Below the pieces are notes generated by a model. The model saw only the letters and a list, made by a program, of their open reading frames with translations. It did no database searches and was not told where the DNA came from. Both the position numbers and the translations under genes were made by a program. Shown piece by piece: positions 9,595 through 18,513 of a stretch of DNA of 39,314 nucleotides. This DNA is from an uncultured Rhodospirillaceae bacterium (GTDB lineage: Bacteria; Pseudomonadota; Alphaproteobacteria; MPNO01; UBA2964), in contig CAJXEC010000009.1 of the NCBI GenBank assembly GCA_913052165.1, positions 1 to 39,314 on the forward strand. Reading direction: 5' to 3'. The stretch's first letter is position 1. Every line of letters starts with the position of its first letter.

Positions 9595-11349
9595 TTATTG
9601 CTGTGCATTTAGATCTTCCTGGATCATTCCTTTAAACACGTTTGATACGCGACCTGCCTCATCAGATACGATCATTCTAATTATTGCGACTTTGTCATCG
9701 TACGTGTTTGCCGTATCAAGCATCTCAGCTGAAATTCCAGAACGCGCTGGTTTAAGTTTATTTTTGATATCTTCAAGTGATTCGCCGGGCTGTACCTCGA
9801 GAGACTGCAATTCCTCGTCTGCCTGCACCAACTCGGCTTGCGCCTGTTGCAAAGTCTGATCGGCCTTTGACGAGAACACAATTCTATTAACCAACGGCTT
9901 AACCACACCCAATGCCAAAACACACATAATGAGAAAGGTCATAAAATTTATCGCGAGATCTTTAACCCAAGGCTCCTGATACCACTCGATTTTAATCGCC
10001 TCAGGGATCATTTCAATGAAGGGCCTCTCAAGTATTACGAGTGTATCTCCTCTTTTCACGTCCAACCCTAGTGCAGAAACAACAAGCTTTTCCAGTGTTT
10101 CTATTTCTTTGGAATTATCCTCAACGATATCTTTCCCTTCGGGCGAGACAGGTGTTGCTTCTTTTTTCATTAAAATCGCAACATTTATTTTCTTAATCTC
10201 TGCCAGTGGTGTTTCCTCTTTAAAAATAGTCCGCGAGAGATCGTAGTTCCTGACCACGTTTTTTCTGGTCGTCACATTCGCGGCAGCATCTCCAACTGCG
10301 CCACCAGAAGAATTTTGTGTTACCTCAGCAACTGCCGGGTCTGATTGGGCTGCTTCGGCAGGAGGTGTATTGCTCACAGCGCCTGGCACCCCAACGGCCT
10401 TTTTCCGAGAGGTTTTTTCATCCATCAATTTTTCACTGCGGACCGCACCACTCTTGGGATCGTAGGTTTCCAGCGATTTGGACTTTTTTGTAAAATCAAG
10501 CGCTACACTTACCTGCACGTTTACATTGCCCGCACCGACAAGGGGGGATAATAGTGATTCTATTCTATTCTTGTACACGTTTTCGACTTTAATCTTATGA
10601 CCAAACTGCTTATCGGTTAGGCGGCTCGCCTCATCGAGCTCATTATTTGAAAGCAGGCGTCCAATTTGGTCGATAACCGCTACATTTTCACGCGCAAGGT
10701 TAGGAATTGAGGATGAGACAAGGTTTACAATAGCAGCAATCTGATCTGTAGTGAGTGTACGCCCCCTCGCCAAATTAACAAAAACAGATGCCTTGGGTGG
10801 CAGTGCATTTCTGGCAAAAACCGAACGCTCCGGGATAGCCAGGTGAACCCTGGCGCTTTTAATTACGTCGATGTTTGAAATTGATTTAGCAAGCTCCACT
10901 TCCTGCGTTTGCTTCAGCTTTATAGACTCCAAAGATCTACTAGCGCCCATGGGTAAATCTTTCAAACCGCTATATCCGTCTGCAACAGTTTGCGGCAAAC
11001 CCTGCGCTGCCAAGCTCATCCTTGAGGAATGATAATCATCGACTGGCACAGTCACCTCTCCGGTCACTGGATCGACGGCTACATCCACGCCCTGGTTTCT
11101 GAGGGCTTCAATTACCTTCGCCTTTTCGGCCTCAGGAAGGGACCCGTATAATGATGTTCTCTCCGGGGTTTGAATTGAAAAATAAATAAATAACCCTATC
11201 GGCAGCAGAACCATTGCTGCCATTGTCGGCAGGGCCCGCTGGACGCTTGGTTGACGAACAAAAGAATTAAAGTTTTTGACTTGCGCCATGACCCCGGACA
11301 ATGGGCCACCCGAGCCATTCACAATCAGATCGTTTGTAGTTGTAGCCAT
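9595..11349 (-). CDS. fliF: Flagellar MS-ring protein FliF
   Basis: 584 aa with YscJ/FliF-type ring-building motifs (SARVHLAIPERSVFARNALPPKASVFVNL) and two TM segments. Confidence 0.97.
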   Translation of the reverse strand: MATTTNDLIVNGSGGPLSGVMAQVKNFNSFVRQPSVQRALPTMAAMVLLPIGLFIYFSIQTPERTSLYGSLPEAEKAKVIEALRNQGVDVAVDPVTGEVTVPVDDYHSSRMSLAAQGLPQTVADGYSGLKDLPMGASRSLESIKLKQTQEVELAKSISNIDVIKSARVHLAIPERSVFARNALPPKASVFVNLARGRTLTTDQIAAIVNLVSSSIPNLARENVAVIDQIGRLLSNNELDEASRLTDKQFGHKIKVENVYKNRIESLLSPLVGAGNVNVQVSVALDFTKKSKSLETYDPKSGAVRSEKLMDEKTSRKKAVGVPGAVSNTPPAEAAQSDPAVAEVTQNSSGGAVGDAAANVTTRKNVVRNYDLSRTIFKEETPLAEIKKINVAILMKKEATPVSPEGKDIVEDNSKEIETLEKLVVSALGLDVKRGDTLVILERPFIEMIPEAIKIEWYQEPWVKDLAINFMTFLIMCVLALGVVKPLVNRIVFSSKADQTLQQAQAELVQADEELQSLEVQPGESLEDIKNKLKPARSGISAEMLDTANTYDDKVAIIRMIVSDEAGRVSNVFKGMIQEDLNAQQ

Positions 11350-11380
11350 TTATATTTACTCTTTTATAGATACGCGTCTT

Positions 11381-11695
11381 TCAGACAGGCATGTTGATTA
11401 TATCTCGATAAGCGCTAAGAACTTTATTTCGGACATTCAGAACCATATTAAAACCGAGTGAAGAGACCTGCTGCGCAACCATCACCTTGGCTATGCTGCT
11501 TTCCTCCCCGACTTCGTATGACTTTGCGATGGTCTGAGCCTGAACCTGGTCTTCAGACACTTTATCTAAGATCCCTTTGAGATCCTTTATGAACTCATCA
11601 TTTGAATTGCTCGCTGGAACACCTTTAACACTTGGTGAATTTTCCAGCGGTTCGATGGATGGTTTTATCTGAGTTAAATTTACGATTTTTTCCAT
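11381..11695 (-). CDS. fliE: Flagellar hook-basal body adaptor FliE
   Basis: 104 aa; C-terminal VMVAQQVSSLGFNMVLNVRNKVLSAYRDIINMPV typical of FliE; immediately upstream of fliF. Confidence 0.93.
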   Translation of the reverse strand: MEKIVNLTQIKPSIEPLENSPSVKGVPASNSNDEFIKDLKGILDKVSEDQVQAQTIAKSYEVGEESSIAKVMVAQQVSSLGFNMVLNVRNKVLSAYRDIINMPV

Positions 11696-11704
11696 GACAC
11701 TATC

Positions 11705-12877
11705 CTAAGCCCTTAATTCGTGAGTTGTGGTCTCTAAGGCTGGTACGATTTTTCCGATAGATGGTGATGAATTTAGATAAATATCATCCAGATCAATAAT
11801 CTTATTACTTGAGAGAACGGTTGCCCGCTGAATCACATTTTCCAGTTCCCTAACGTTTCCAGGCCATTCATAAGAACGTAAACATTCTGTAGCTTTCTTT
11901 GTTAGAAACGGTACCTCCCCGTAATCCTTTTGATGTCGCAGCAACATGTGAGCACTCAGAGCAACTATGTCATCTTTCCTGCCAGCTAACGGAAGAGTGG
12001 CAAGGGGAAAAACATTAAGGCGGTAATAAAGGTCCTCTCGAAATCGTCCCTCTCTGACCTCTGTCTGCATATCCCGATTTGAGGTAGCTAAAACTCTTAC
12101 ATCGCAGGGAATTGGTTCAGTCCCACCAACTGGAGTGACCGCCCTCTCTTGAAGCATTCTGAGTAGCTTAGCCTGCAAAGAAAGTGGCATTTCAGATATT
12201 TCATCTAATAGCAGTGTTCCATTATCAGCCGCCCGGAAAATTCCTTTGCTGTGTGATGCAGCCCCTGTAAAGGCTCCCTTAAGGTGACCAAACAACATCG
12301 CTTCAAGCATATGATCCGGTATGGCGGCGCAATTTAAAGCCAGGAATTTCTCATCGGCGCGGTGTGAGTGGTCATGTAAAAAATTCGCAATAACTTCTTT
12401 GCCGGTTCCTGTGGGACCGTTAATGAAAACACCCACATCGGACTGCGCGACCTTCTCGGCGACGTCGAAAAGCTGGACGGAAGCTTTGTCCTCAATCACA
12501 CATCCTTGTTCCCCCGCTGCAAGGCTTGCCAGTAGGCCCAAAATAAACTCCGGACAAAATTTCTTACAGTCTAAATCGGCATGTAAGATTTGTATTCGAC
12601 CGTTTTTTTGGCTTTCTAGCTCGGGTTGGCCCTCCACTTGATTGAACACAATCAACCTCTGGACTCCCTTGCCAACGGCCTCCTCTACAATTTTCGATAC
12701 AGCCTGGCTTGAGGCATTTCTCTGCGTTTGAATCCCACAGAGCAAGGAATTAGACTCTTTTACCGTTCCCTTTGTAACATCCGCTAACCGCTTTTCCTCA
12801 AATTTTACACGCCTTGCATGCATAATTCTGACTAGATCATCCGCTACTGGGAGAGCTGAACTATCAATATAAATCAT
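11705..12877 (-). CDS. Sigma54-dependent flagellar transcriptional activator, AAA+ only, no receiver and no C-terminal HTH (FleT-like)
   Basis: Walker A GPTGTGKE, GAFTGA loop (HLKGAFTGAASHSKG), Walker B GTLLLDEISEMP, arginine-finger region REDLYYRLNVFPL. Ends ~50 aa after WPGNVRELENVIQRATVL without a Fis-type HTH. Start at MIYIDSS (12877); the ORF-track start at 12910 overlaps a sigma54 promoter. Confidence 0.92.
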   Translation of the reverse strand: MIYIDSSALPVADDLVRIMHARRVKFEEKRLADVTKGTVKESNSLLCGIQTQRNASSQAVSKIVEEAVGKGVQRLIVFNQVEGQPELESQKNGRIQILHADLDCKKFCPEFILGLLASLAAGEQGCVIEDKASVQLFDVAEKVAQSDVGVFINGPTGTGKEVIANFLHDHSHRADEKFLALNCAAIPDHMLEAMLFGHLKGAFTGAASHSKGIFRAADNGTLLLDEISEMPLSLQAKLLRMLQERAVTPVGGTEPIPCDVRVLATSNRDMQTEVREGRFREDLYYRLNVFPLATLPLAGRKDDIVALSAHMLLRHQKDYGEVPFLTKKATECLRSYEWPGNVRELENVIQRATVLSSNKIIDLDDIYLNSSPSIGKIVPALETTTHELRA

Positions 12878-12905
12878 TTTTACCTCTCGTATTCGACAGG
12901 CAATA

Positions 12906-12921
12906 AGCAAGCAGCGTGCCA
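12906..12921 (-). promoter_or_regulatory. Sigma54 (-24/-12) promoter for the activator-fliEFGHIJ operon
   Basis: Minus-strand TGGCACGCTGCTTGCT (12921 to 12906): exact match to TGGCACG-N4-TTGCW; ~29 nt upstream of the activator ATG. Confidence 0.88.
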
Positions 12922-13147
12922 GTTAAACAAAAAATCAGTATAAATTAGCCGAATGATTGACGAAAACTTATGAGCCGGCAAGAGATGCCAAGGTAGTAGA
13001 GTAAAGCAATGATAAAAAAACGACATTAGCCCGTTGCCAAAATCAAGAGCTTGTACTTAAACATCGACGATAAATCGTCAAAAACATATCCAATTGGCGG
13101 CTTTTCGTTAGATTGGCGAATTTTCAGCAGATCAGCCCAAAAATATA

Positions 13148-14074
13148 TTAGTTTTTTTCAGTCCTTTGCCGTAGTAAATTCTGAATAAGACTCGATTGAA
13201 ATTCGCTGTCTATATCAAATTTTTCCCTCATAGCGTCTATCATTCGCATCTCCTCGTCGGTTATAATTCCGTCGTCTAGGGCCTTTCGGACTTCTTCCGC
13301 GAAAATTAGTTGTCGTTGATTTATCTGACGGGAAAACGCGGTCGCAACGATCCCCGATAAAAGAGCCACAACGCAGATCCCCGTGAGGGCTGTGAAAACC
13401 GCGATAACCTTTCCTAGCGGAGTTTGAGGTGTAACATCTCCATAGCCCACTGTAGTCAGAGTAATTACTGACCAATAAATAGAGTCAGGGATCGAACCAA
13501 ACTTCTCGGGCTGCACCCCACTCTCAGCAAAATACAAAAGCGTCGAGTTTAGTAAGATAGCAACGGCAAAGATATACAAAGTAGCTAGAAATGGCTTCCG
13601 CTCGACATAAATGGCCTGAAACAAATCTTCAATTGCCGAGTTGTAATGGGATATCTTGAGAATTCTAACGAGCCGAAAAGTCCTTAAAATTCTGAGGTCA
13701 AGACCCGGTAGCAAAATCTGAAGGTAAAACGGCAAAATAGCCAATAGATCAATTATTCCATAAAAGCTAAAGATATATTTTATTCTGCCGCTTTTAAGTT
13801 TACCATTTTGTTCAAATTTTGGACTAGACCAGACTCTTAGCAAGAACTCGATTGTAAATACCGATACAAAAATTATTTCCAGATAGTAAAACCAGCTTTC
13901 ATTTCCCACAAAAATAAAATCAATCGACTCAGCGATCACAACCAGAATATTTAGAATTATGATAATGATTAGGAAATAATCGCACTTTTTACTTATCGGG
14001 TCCGTGCCATCATTCTTCTCAAGAACTTCAAATAAACGAAGTTTCAATTTTTCGCAGTCTTTAATGGAAATCAT
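13148..14074 (-). CDS. Voltage-gated potassium channel (6-TM Kv family)
   Basis: S4-like segment LDLRILRTFRLVRILKISHYN, pore and selectivity filter YWSVITLTTVGYGDVTPQT, six predicted TM segments, C-terminal helical tail. Confidence 0.93.
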   Translation of the reverse strand: MISIKDCEKLKLRLFEVLEKNDGTDPISKKCDYFLIIIIILNILVVIAESIDFIFVGNESWFYYLEIIFVSVFTIEFLLRVWSSPKFEQNGKLKSGRIKYIFSFYGIIDLLAILPFYLQILLPGLDLRILRTFRLVRILKISHYNSAIEDLFQAIYVERKPFLATLYIFAVAILLNSTLLYFAESGVQPEKFGSIPDSIYWSVITLTTVGYGDVTPQTPLGKVIAVFTALTGICVVALLSGIVATAFSRQINQRQLIFAEEVRKALDDGIITDEEMRMIDAMREKFDIDSEFQSSLIQNLLRQRTEKN

Positions 14075-14102
14075 TTAACTCCTCTTAAAATCAGGATCCA
14101 TT

Positions 14103-14118
14103 TGGCATATCTTTTGCA
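14103..14118 (+). promoter_or_regulatory. Sigma54 (-24/-12) promoter for the flhA-flhF-flhG-fliA operon
   Basis: Plus-strand TGGCATATCTTTTGCA with canonical GG/GC spacing, ~38 nt upstream of the flhA ATG (14156). Confidence 0.85.
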
Positions 14119-14155
14119 TTCCCGCTGACAAACCTTCAAGTTGGAAATAAAGTTC

Positions 14156-16267
14156 ATGGAAGCATTATACAATATACCCGGGATTGGGCGCCTAAGCGAT
14201 TTATTCAGAAATACAATGATGCCCTTGGGTATTCTTGCTGTCGTCATTTTAATGGTCATCCCACTTCCCCCAATAGCTCTGGATGTGTTTTTTGCGACCA
14301 ATATTATGATTGGACTTTTAGTTCTCATGTTGGCGCTGCATACGTTTCGGCCACTCGATTTCTCCAGCTTTCCAACCATCCTCCTGGTGGCTACAGTTTT
14401 AAGGCTCGCTCTAAATGTTGCATCAACAAGAGTTGTGCTCAGCGAGGGTCAGAATGGACCCGGTGCGGCTGGCAGAGTAATTGAAGCCTTCGGTGAATTT
14501 GTGATCGGGGGAAATTTCGCAGTGGGAATCTTTGTATTTACTATCCTCATCATTATTAACCTTATTGTAATTACTAAAGGTGCTGGAAGGGTATCAGAAG
14601 TCTCTGCTCGATTCACTCTCGACTCTATGCCTGGAAAACAAATGGCTATAGACGCTGATATTAATGCAGGAGTGCTTACTCCGGAAGAGGCACTAAAAAA
14701 ACGGGAAGAATTGAGCAAAGAAACTGACTTTTACAGCGCTATGGACGGCGCTACTAAATTCGTAAAAGGAGATGCAATAGCAGCTGTTCTGATATTGGCC
14801 ATCAATATCATAGGGGGCCTGGCTATCGGTATTGGGCAGCACGGACTTCCTTTATCGATCGCAGCAGAGACGTACATTTTGCTCTCCGTTGGAGATGGTT
14901 TAGCAGCAGCGATACCATCTCTCCTGTTATCCATCGGAACAGCAATCATCGTGACGAGGGTTTCTGCCGGGCGTGATATGGCAGAGCAAGTCGCCGAAGA
15001 GATCTCAATTTCTAGAGCCTGGTTCCCTGTTGCCGCTGTACTTGGGCTGTTGGGACTCATTCCGGGTATGCCGAATCTGCTTTTCTTTACTTTTGGAATT
15101 GCGGCAGCGGGAATCGGTTTAATATTGGCGCGTAGGGCAACAAGACAAACCATGGACTTGGATGCCACAACATTATCGGTAGAGGATCCTCCCGACGAGA
15201 GATCGCTTGAAATAAATGAAATCAGTGACAACGCCGCGATATCGGTGGTACTCAGTTTCAGCTTGCTCGATCTTATAAGTGGACAAGACGGGGCCCCTCT
15301 TGCTACCCGTATAGCAACGGTCCGAAAAGAACTTTCCAAAGAGATCGGTTTTGTAGTCCCTCAGGTACGGATCACCGATGACTTATCTCTTACTCAAGAC
15401 ACCTATCGCATTAAAATTGGCCAGATCATTCTCGGGGAGGACACTGTTTATATGGGCAAGAAGCTCGCTCTTCCCTCTCCCGACTCATTAGAAAAAATCG
15501 ATGGCATAAACGTGAAAGACCCAGCTTTCGGAATGGACTCGACATGGATCGAGTCCGATCAGCAAATTGAAGCGGAGGCTGACAACCACGTTGTTGTGGA
15601 TCCCGATGCCATTATTGCGACGCATCTTAGCTCAATTATTAAAAATAATGCCCATGAAGTTCTGGGTCAGGACGACGTACAGGTTTTACTCGATAACTTG
15701 GCAAAAACCTCACCTCATTTGGTAGATTCAGTAATCCCTAAAATCATCAGCCTTGCTAATCTAACCAGCGTTCTCAAACAATTGTTACAAGACCGCATCC
15801 CAATAATCGATCTCAGAAAGATTTTGGAGTTTATATCGAATATTCAGGCAAAAGGCCTCTCCAATGAAGAAATTGCAGAATCGCTTAGACCAGCTCTTGT
15901 AGAACTTTTGATTCAACAAATTGTACCGGTAAACGACGCACTCCCGGTGGTAGTATTTGAATCTGAGATTGAACAACTACTGTTGGCTGCAGCCAACCAA
16001 TTTGATGCCGATGTGTTAATGCTGGATACAAACATGGCTGAAGGTATCGTAACCGAGGTGAACAACGCTCTCGAATCCCAGGCAAATTTAGGTAAGAAGG
16101 GGGTAGTAGTCACTCATGCTGCAGTGCGAAAAAAATTGATGAATTTTCTTGGCATTCATATAAAAGATGTGATTGTTCTTGGGGTTAATGAAATTCCATA
16201 CCGTCGACAACTAGAGGTTATCGCAACGATTGGCAGTAAAGGTGAAACTGCTGAATCAGGACAATAG
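14156..16267 (+). CDS. flhA: Flagellar biosynthesis protein FlhA
   Basis: ~700 aa, FHIPEP-family N-terminal TM domain (PLPPIALDVFFATNIMIGLLVL, FPTILLVATVLRLALNVASTR...FVIGGNFAVGIFVF). ATG at 14156 preferred over TTG at 14141. Confidence 0.98.
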   Translation: MEALYNIPGIGRLSDLFRNTMMPLGILAVVILMVIPLPPIALDVFFATNIMIGLLVLMLALHTFRPLDFSSFPTILLVATVLRLALNVASTRVVLSEGQNGPGAAGRVIEAFGEFVIGGNFAVGIFVFTILIIINLIVITKGAGRVSEVSARFTLDSMPGKQMAIDADINAGVLTPEEALKKREELSKETDFYSAMDGATKFVKGDAIAAVLILAINIIGGLAIGIGQHGLPLSIAAETYILLSVGDGLAAAIPSLLLSIGTAIIVTRVSAGRDMAEQVAEEISISRAWFPVAAVLGLLGLIPGMPNLLFFTFGIAAAGIGLILARRATRQTMDLDATTLSVEDPPDERSLEINEISDNAAISVVLSFSLLDLISGQDGAPLATRIATVRKELSKEIGFVVPQVRITDDLSLTQDTYRIKIGQIILGEDTVYMGKKLALPSPDSLEKIDGINVKDPAFGMDSTWIESDQQIEAEADNHVVVDPDAIIATHLSSIIKNNAHEVLGQDDVQVLLDNLAKTSPHLVDSVIPKIISLANLTSVLKQLLQDRIPIIDLRKILEFISNIQAKGLSNEEIAESLRPALVELLIQQIVPVNDALPVVVFESEIEQLLLAAANQFDADVLMLDTNMAEGIVTEVNNALESQANLGKKGVVVTHAAVRKKLMNFLGIHIKDVIVLGVNEIPYRRQLEVIATIGSKGETAESGQ

Positions 16268-16281
16268 GCAGGGAAAATCTC

Positions 16282-17061
16282 ATGACGACGAAAAAATTTA
16301 CATCAGCCAACATAGAAGAAACCCTAGAACAGGTGGCGAGAGAGCTGGGCGAAGATGCTTTTATCATAAAAACTGAAAAAGTAGATGGATTGGTCTCGGT
16401 CACAGCAAGTACCGTGGAGCCAGAGAAAAAACAGCCGATTAATTTAAGTGAGAGTAATCCGGCCGCAAGTGGTTACAAAGTGAATAATTTTCAAAAAATC
16501 ATTAACGATCCAGATCTCGGGGCCACTCTTGTCTTTGGCCAACCGGGATCAGGGAAAACCACCTTCATTAGAAAATTTCTACTGGATCGGAATGATCAAA
16601 ATATTCATTATATTAGACACGGTGAAAACCATCTCTTCGCCAATACTAATTCGGCGATCCTCGCCGGTGTATTAGAGTGTGACTTTTCGTACGGACCGAT
16701 CCGCCGAATGTCGACAATTGATGGTACTACCGTTGTAGAAACTGACATTGAAGATATAGGCCATGGCGAGTCCACATTTTATCGAAGGCTTATAGCCTCT
16801 GGTCAGATACAGAGAGCAATCTATGTAATAGACGCTTTTGAAACCATCCAGCTCCGCCTGATAGAAAAATTTTCGAAAGAACAACTAATGCCGTTTGTTG
16901 TTTACAACAAAAAGGACACAAAACTGAGGAATTATCTCAAACAAAGCTACGTAGATATTATATCGGCGGCTATGCACCGCGACTGCGAAGGTTACCAAAT
17001 TATTGCGGATCATGATAAAATCCAAAGAATGCTTGCCATCAAAACGGCACAGACGGCATGA
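16282..17061 (+). CDS. flhF: Divergent FlhF-like flagellar GTPase/NTPase
   Basis: N-terminus MTTKKFTSANIEETLEQVARELGEDAFIIKTEKV matches the FlhF N-domain; P-loop LVFGQPGSGKTTFIRKF; sits between flhA and flhG. Other SRP-GTPase motifs are degenerate. Confidence 0.75.
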   Translation: MTTKKFTSANIEETLEQVARELGEDAFIIKTEKVDGLVSVTASTVEPEKKQPINLSESNPAASGYKVNNFQKIINDPDLGATLVFGQPGSGKTTFIRKFLLDRNDQNIHYIRHGENHLFANTNSAILAGVLECDFSYGPIRRMSTIDGTTVVETDIEDIGHGESTFYRRLIASGQIQRAIYVIDAFETIQLRLIEKFSKEQLMPFVVYNKKDTKLRNYLKQSYVDIISAAMHRDCEGYQIIADHDKIQRMLAIKTAQTA

Positions 17062-17798
17062 AAAAATCTTTCGCAATATTGAGCGGCAAGGGGGGAGCCG
17101 GCAAAACTCTTCTAGCAACTAATTTGGCTACTGCATTCGCCGAACAAAAAGGAAATACGCTTTTAGTTGATGCAGATTTTGGACTTCCGAATGCACACAT
17201 AATGTTGGGGGTGAATCCCGAGAGAACCATTGATGATTATATCTCCGGGAAGCACTCTTTTGAAGAAATTATCCACAAGGTCTCACCTAAACTCTCGATA
17301 GTCGCCGGCAAAAGCGGAAGCTCTGTCTTAGTGGATCTGTCAGCGGAAAACGGGACTAAAATTTGGCATGGCATTCAAAGTGTCAGTGAGAACTTCGATT
17401 ACGGTATTGTGGACAATTCAGCAGGTGCCGAAAATCATACTATGTCACTTAGCTGCATAGAATCTACGCTGGTAATTTCATTAGTTGACCTTCCAACAAA
17501 CTTTTTAGATGCCTACTCCACAATTAAAATTGCAAACCAAGAACACAAAATCAAAGATTTCATGATTTGTATCAACCATTGCAACTCCCTAACCAACGCC
17601 AGGAAAGTCTTTGACAAATTCAACGCCATAACCACTCAATTTCTGCAAGTTTCTCTGCATTTGATTGGATTTTTACCGAAATCTGAGAAAATTGAGGCGA
17701 GCATTACAAGTAGGAAGCCTTTTTACCACAATAAAAAAAACCAAGAGCACTCTCTTATTGATAGTATAATGAAGAATTTAGACGGTAATGCATTGTAG
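17058..17798 (+). CDS. flhG: FlhG/FleN-type MinD-like ATPase (flagellar number regulator)
   Basis: Deviant Walker A LSGKGGAGKTLLATNLA, LLVDADFGLPNAHIMLG; start overlaps the flhF stop. Confidence 0.9.
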   Translation: MKKSFAILSGKGGAGKTLLATNLATAFAEQKGNTLLVDADFGLPNAHIMLGVNPERTIDDYISGKHSFEEIIHKVSPKLSIVAGKSGSSVLVDLSAENGTKIWHGIQSVSENFDYGIVDNSAGAENHTMSLSCIESTLVISLVDLPTNFLDAYSTIKIANQEHKIKDFMICINHCNSLTNARKVFDKFNAITTQFLQVSLHLIGFLPKSEKIEASITSRKPFYHNKKNQEHSLIDSIMKNLDGNAL

Positions 17799-17800
17799 AG

Positions 17801-18508
17801 ATGACAATAGAAGGTTATCAAAACAGCCAAGTTGATAGAGAGAACCTCATCAACAAACATGTCGAGCTGGTCAGACGGATTGCTTTCAAAATTCACGGAC
17901 GCGTGGGCCAGTACGCAGAGGTGGATGACCTCATCCAGTATGGTGTAATAGGTCTGATTGAAGCAGCAAATAATTATAGCAATATTAAAGACGGTGCATT
18001 CCCCAATTATGCCTCGGTCAGAATCAAAGGTTCTATAATTGATCATTTACGGCGTTCTTCATCACTTTCACGCCAGAATATTAAAAAACACAAGCAGATT
18101 TCCGCGGCAAAGGATGACCTCAGGCAAATCCTAGGGCATGAACCCAACACCGATCAGTTAGCAGCGAAACTGAAAATATCTGCGCGCGAGCTTCTAAGAT
18201 GGGAGAGCCAAATTTCGGCAGGCCACATACAGAGCATCGATGATTTCTTTCACGAGACTTCAGTACAATTCTCGTCAGATGAAAAGGGTCAGGATTCTGT
18301 ATTGGACCAAAAGTTAAGATCAAAAATCCTCTCTGAAAAACTTGTAGAGTTAGAGGCCAACCAGGCGTTGGTGCTGCAACTTTATTTTGTAGAGGAACTT
18401 AATACTTACGAAATAGCCGAGATATTAGAGTTAAGTCCCGGAAGAGTTTCACAAATAAAATCGACTGCATTTAAAGTCTTACGAGATAAGCTAGGCAAAG
18501 ACTTTTAA
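17801..18508 (+). CDS. fliA: Flagellar sigma factor sigma28 (FliA)
   Basis: Sigma-70 family regions 2-4: HVELVRRIAFKIHGRVGQYAEVDDLIQYGVIGLIEA...IKGSIIDHLRR...; region 4 EIAEILELSPGRVSQIKSTAFKVLRDKL. Confidence 0.95.
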   Translation: MTIEGYQNSQVDRENLINKHVELVRRIAFKIHGRVGQYAEVDDLIQYGVIGLIEAANNYSNIKDGAFPNYASVRIKGSIIDHLRRSSSLSRQNIKKHKQISAAKDDLRQILGHEPNTDQLAAKLKISARELLRWESQISAGHIQSIDDFFHETSVQFSSDEKGQDSVLDQKLRSKILSEKLVELEANQALVLQLYFVEELNTYEIAEILELSPGRVSQIKSTAFKVLRDKLGKDF

Positions 18509-18513
18509 TACCT

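Noticed and set aside
9377-9859. 160-aa plus-strand ORF
   Set aside because: Antisense across the fliG/fliF junction; Ser-rich shadow frame.
13215-13475. 86-aa minus-strand ORF
   Set aside because: Alternate frame inside the Kv channel gene.
14731-15339. 202-aa minus-strand ORF
   Set aside because: Antisense shadow ORF fully inside flhA; no recognisable domain.
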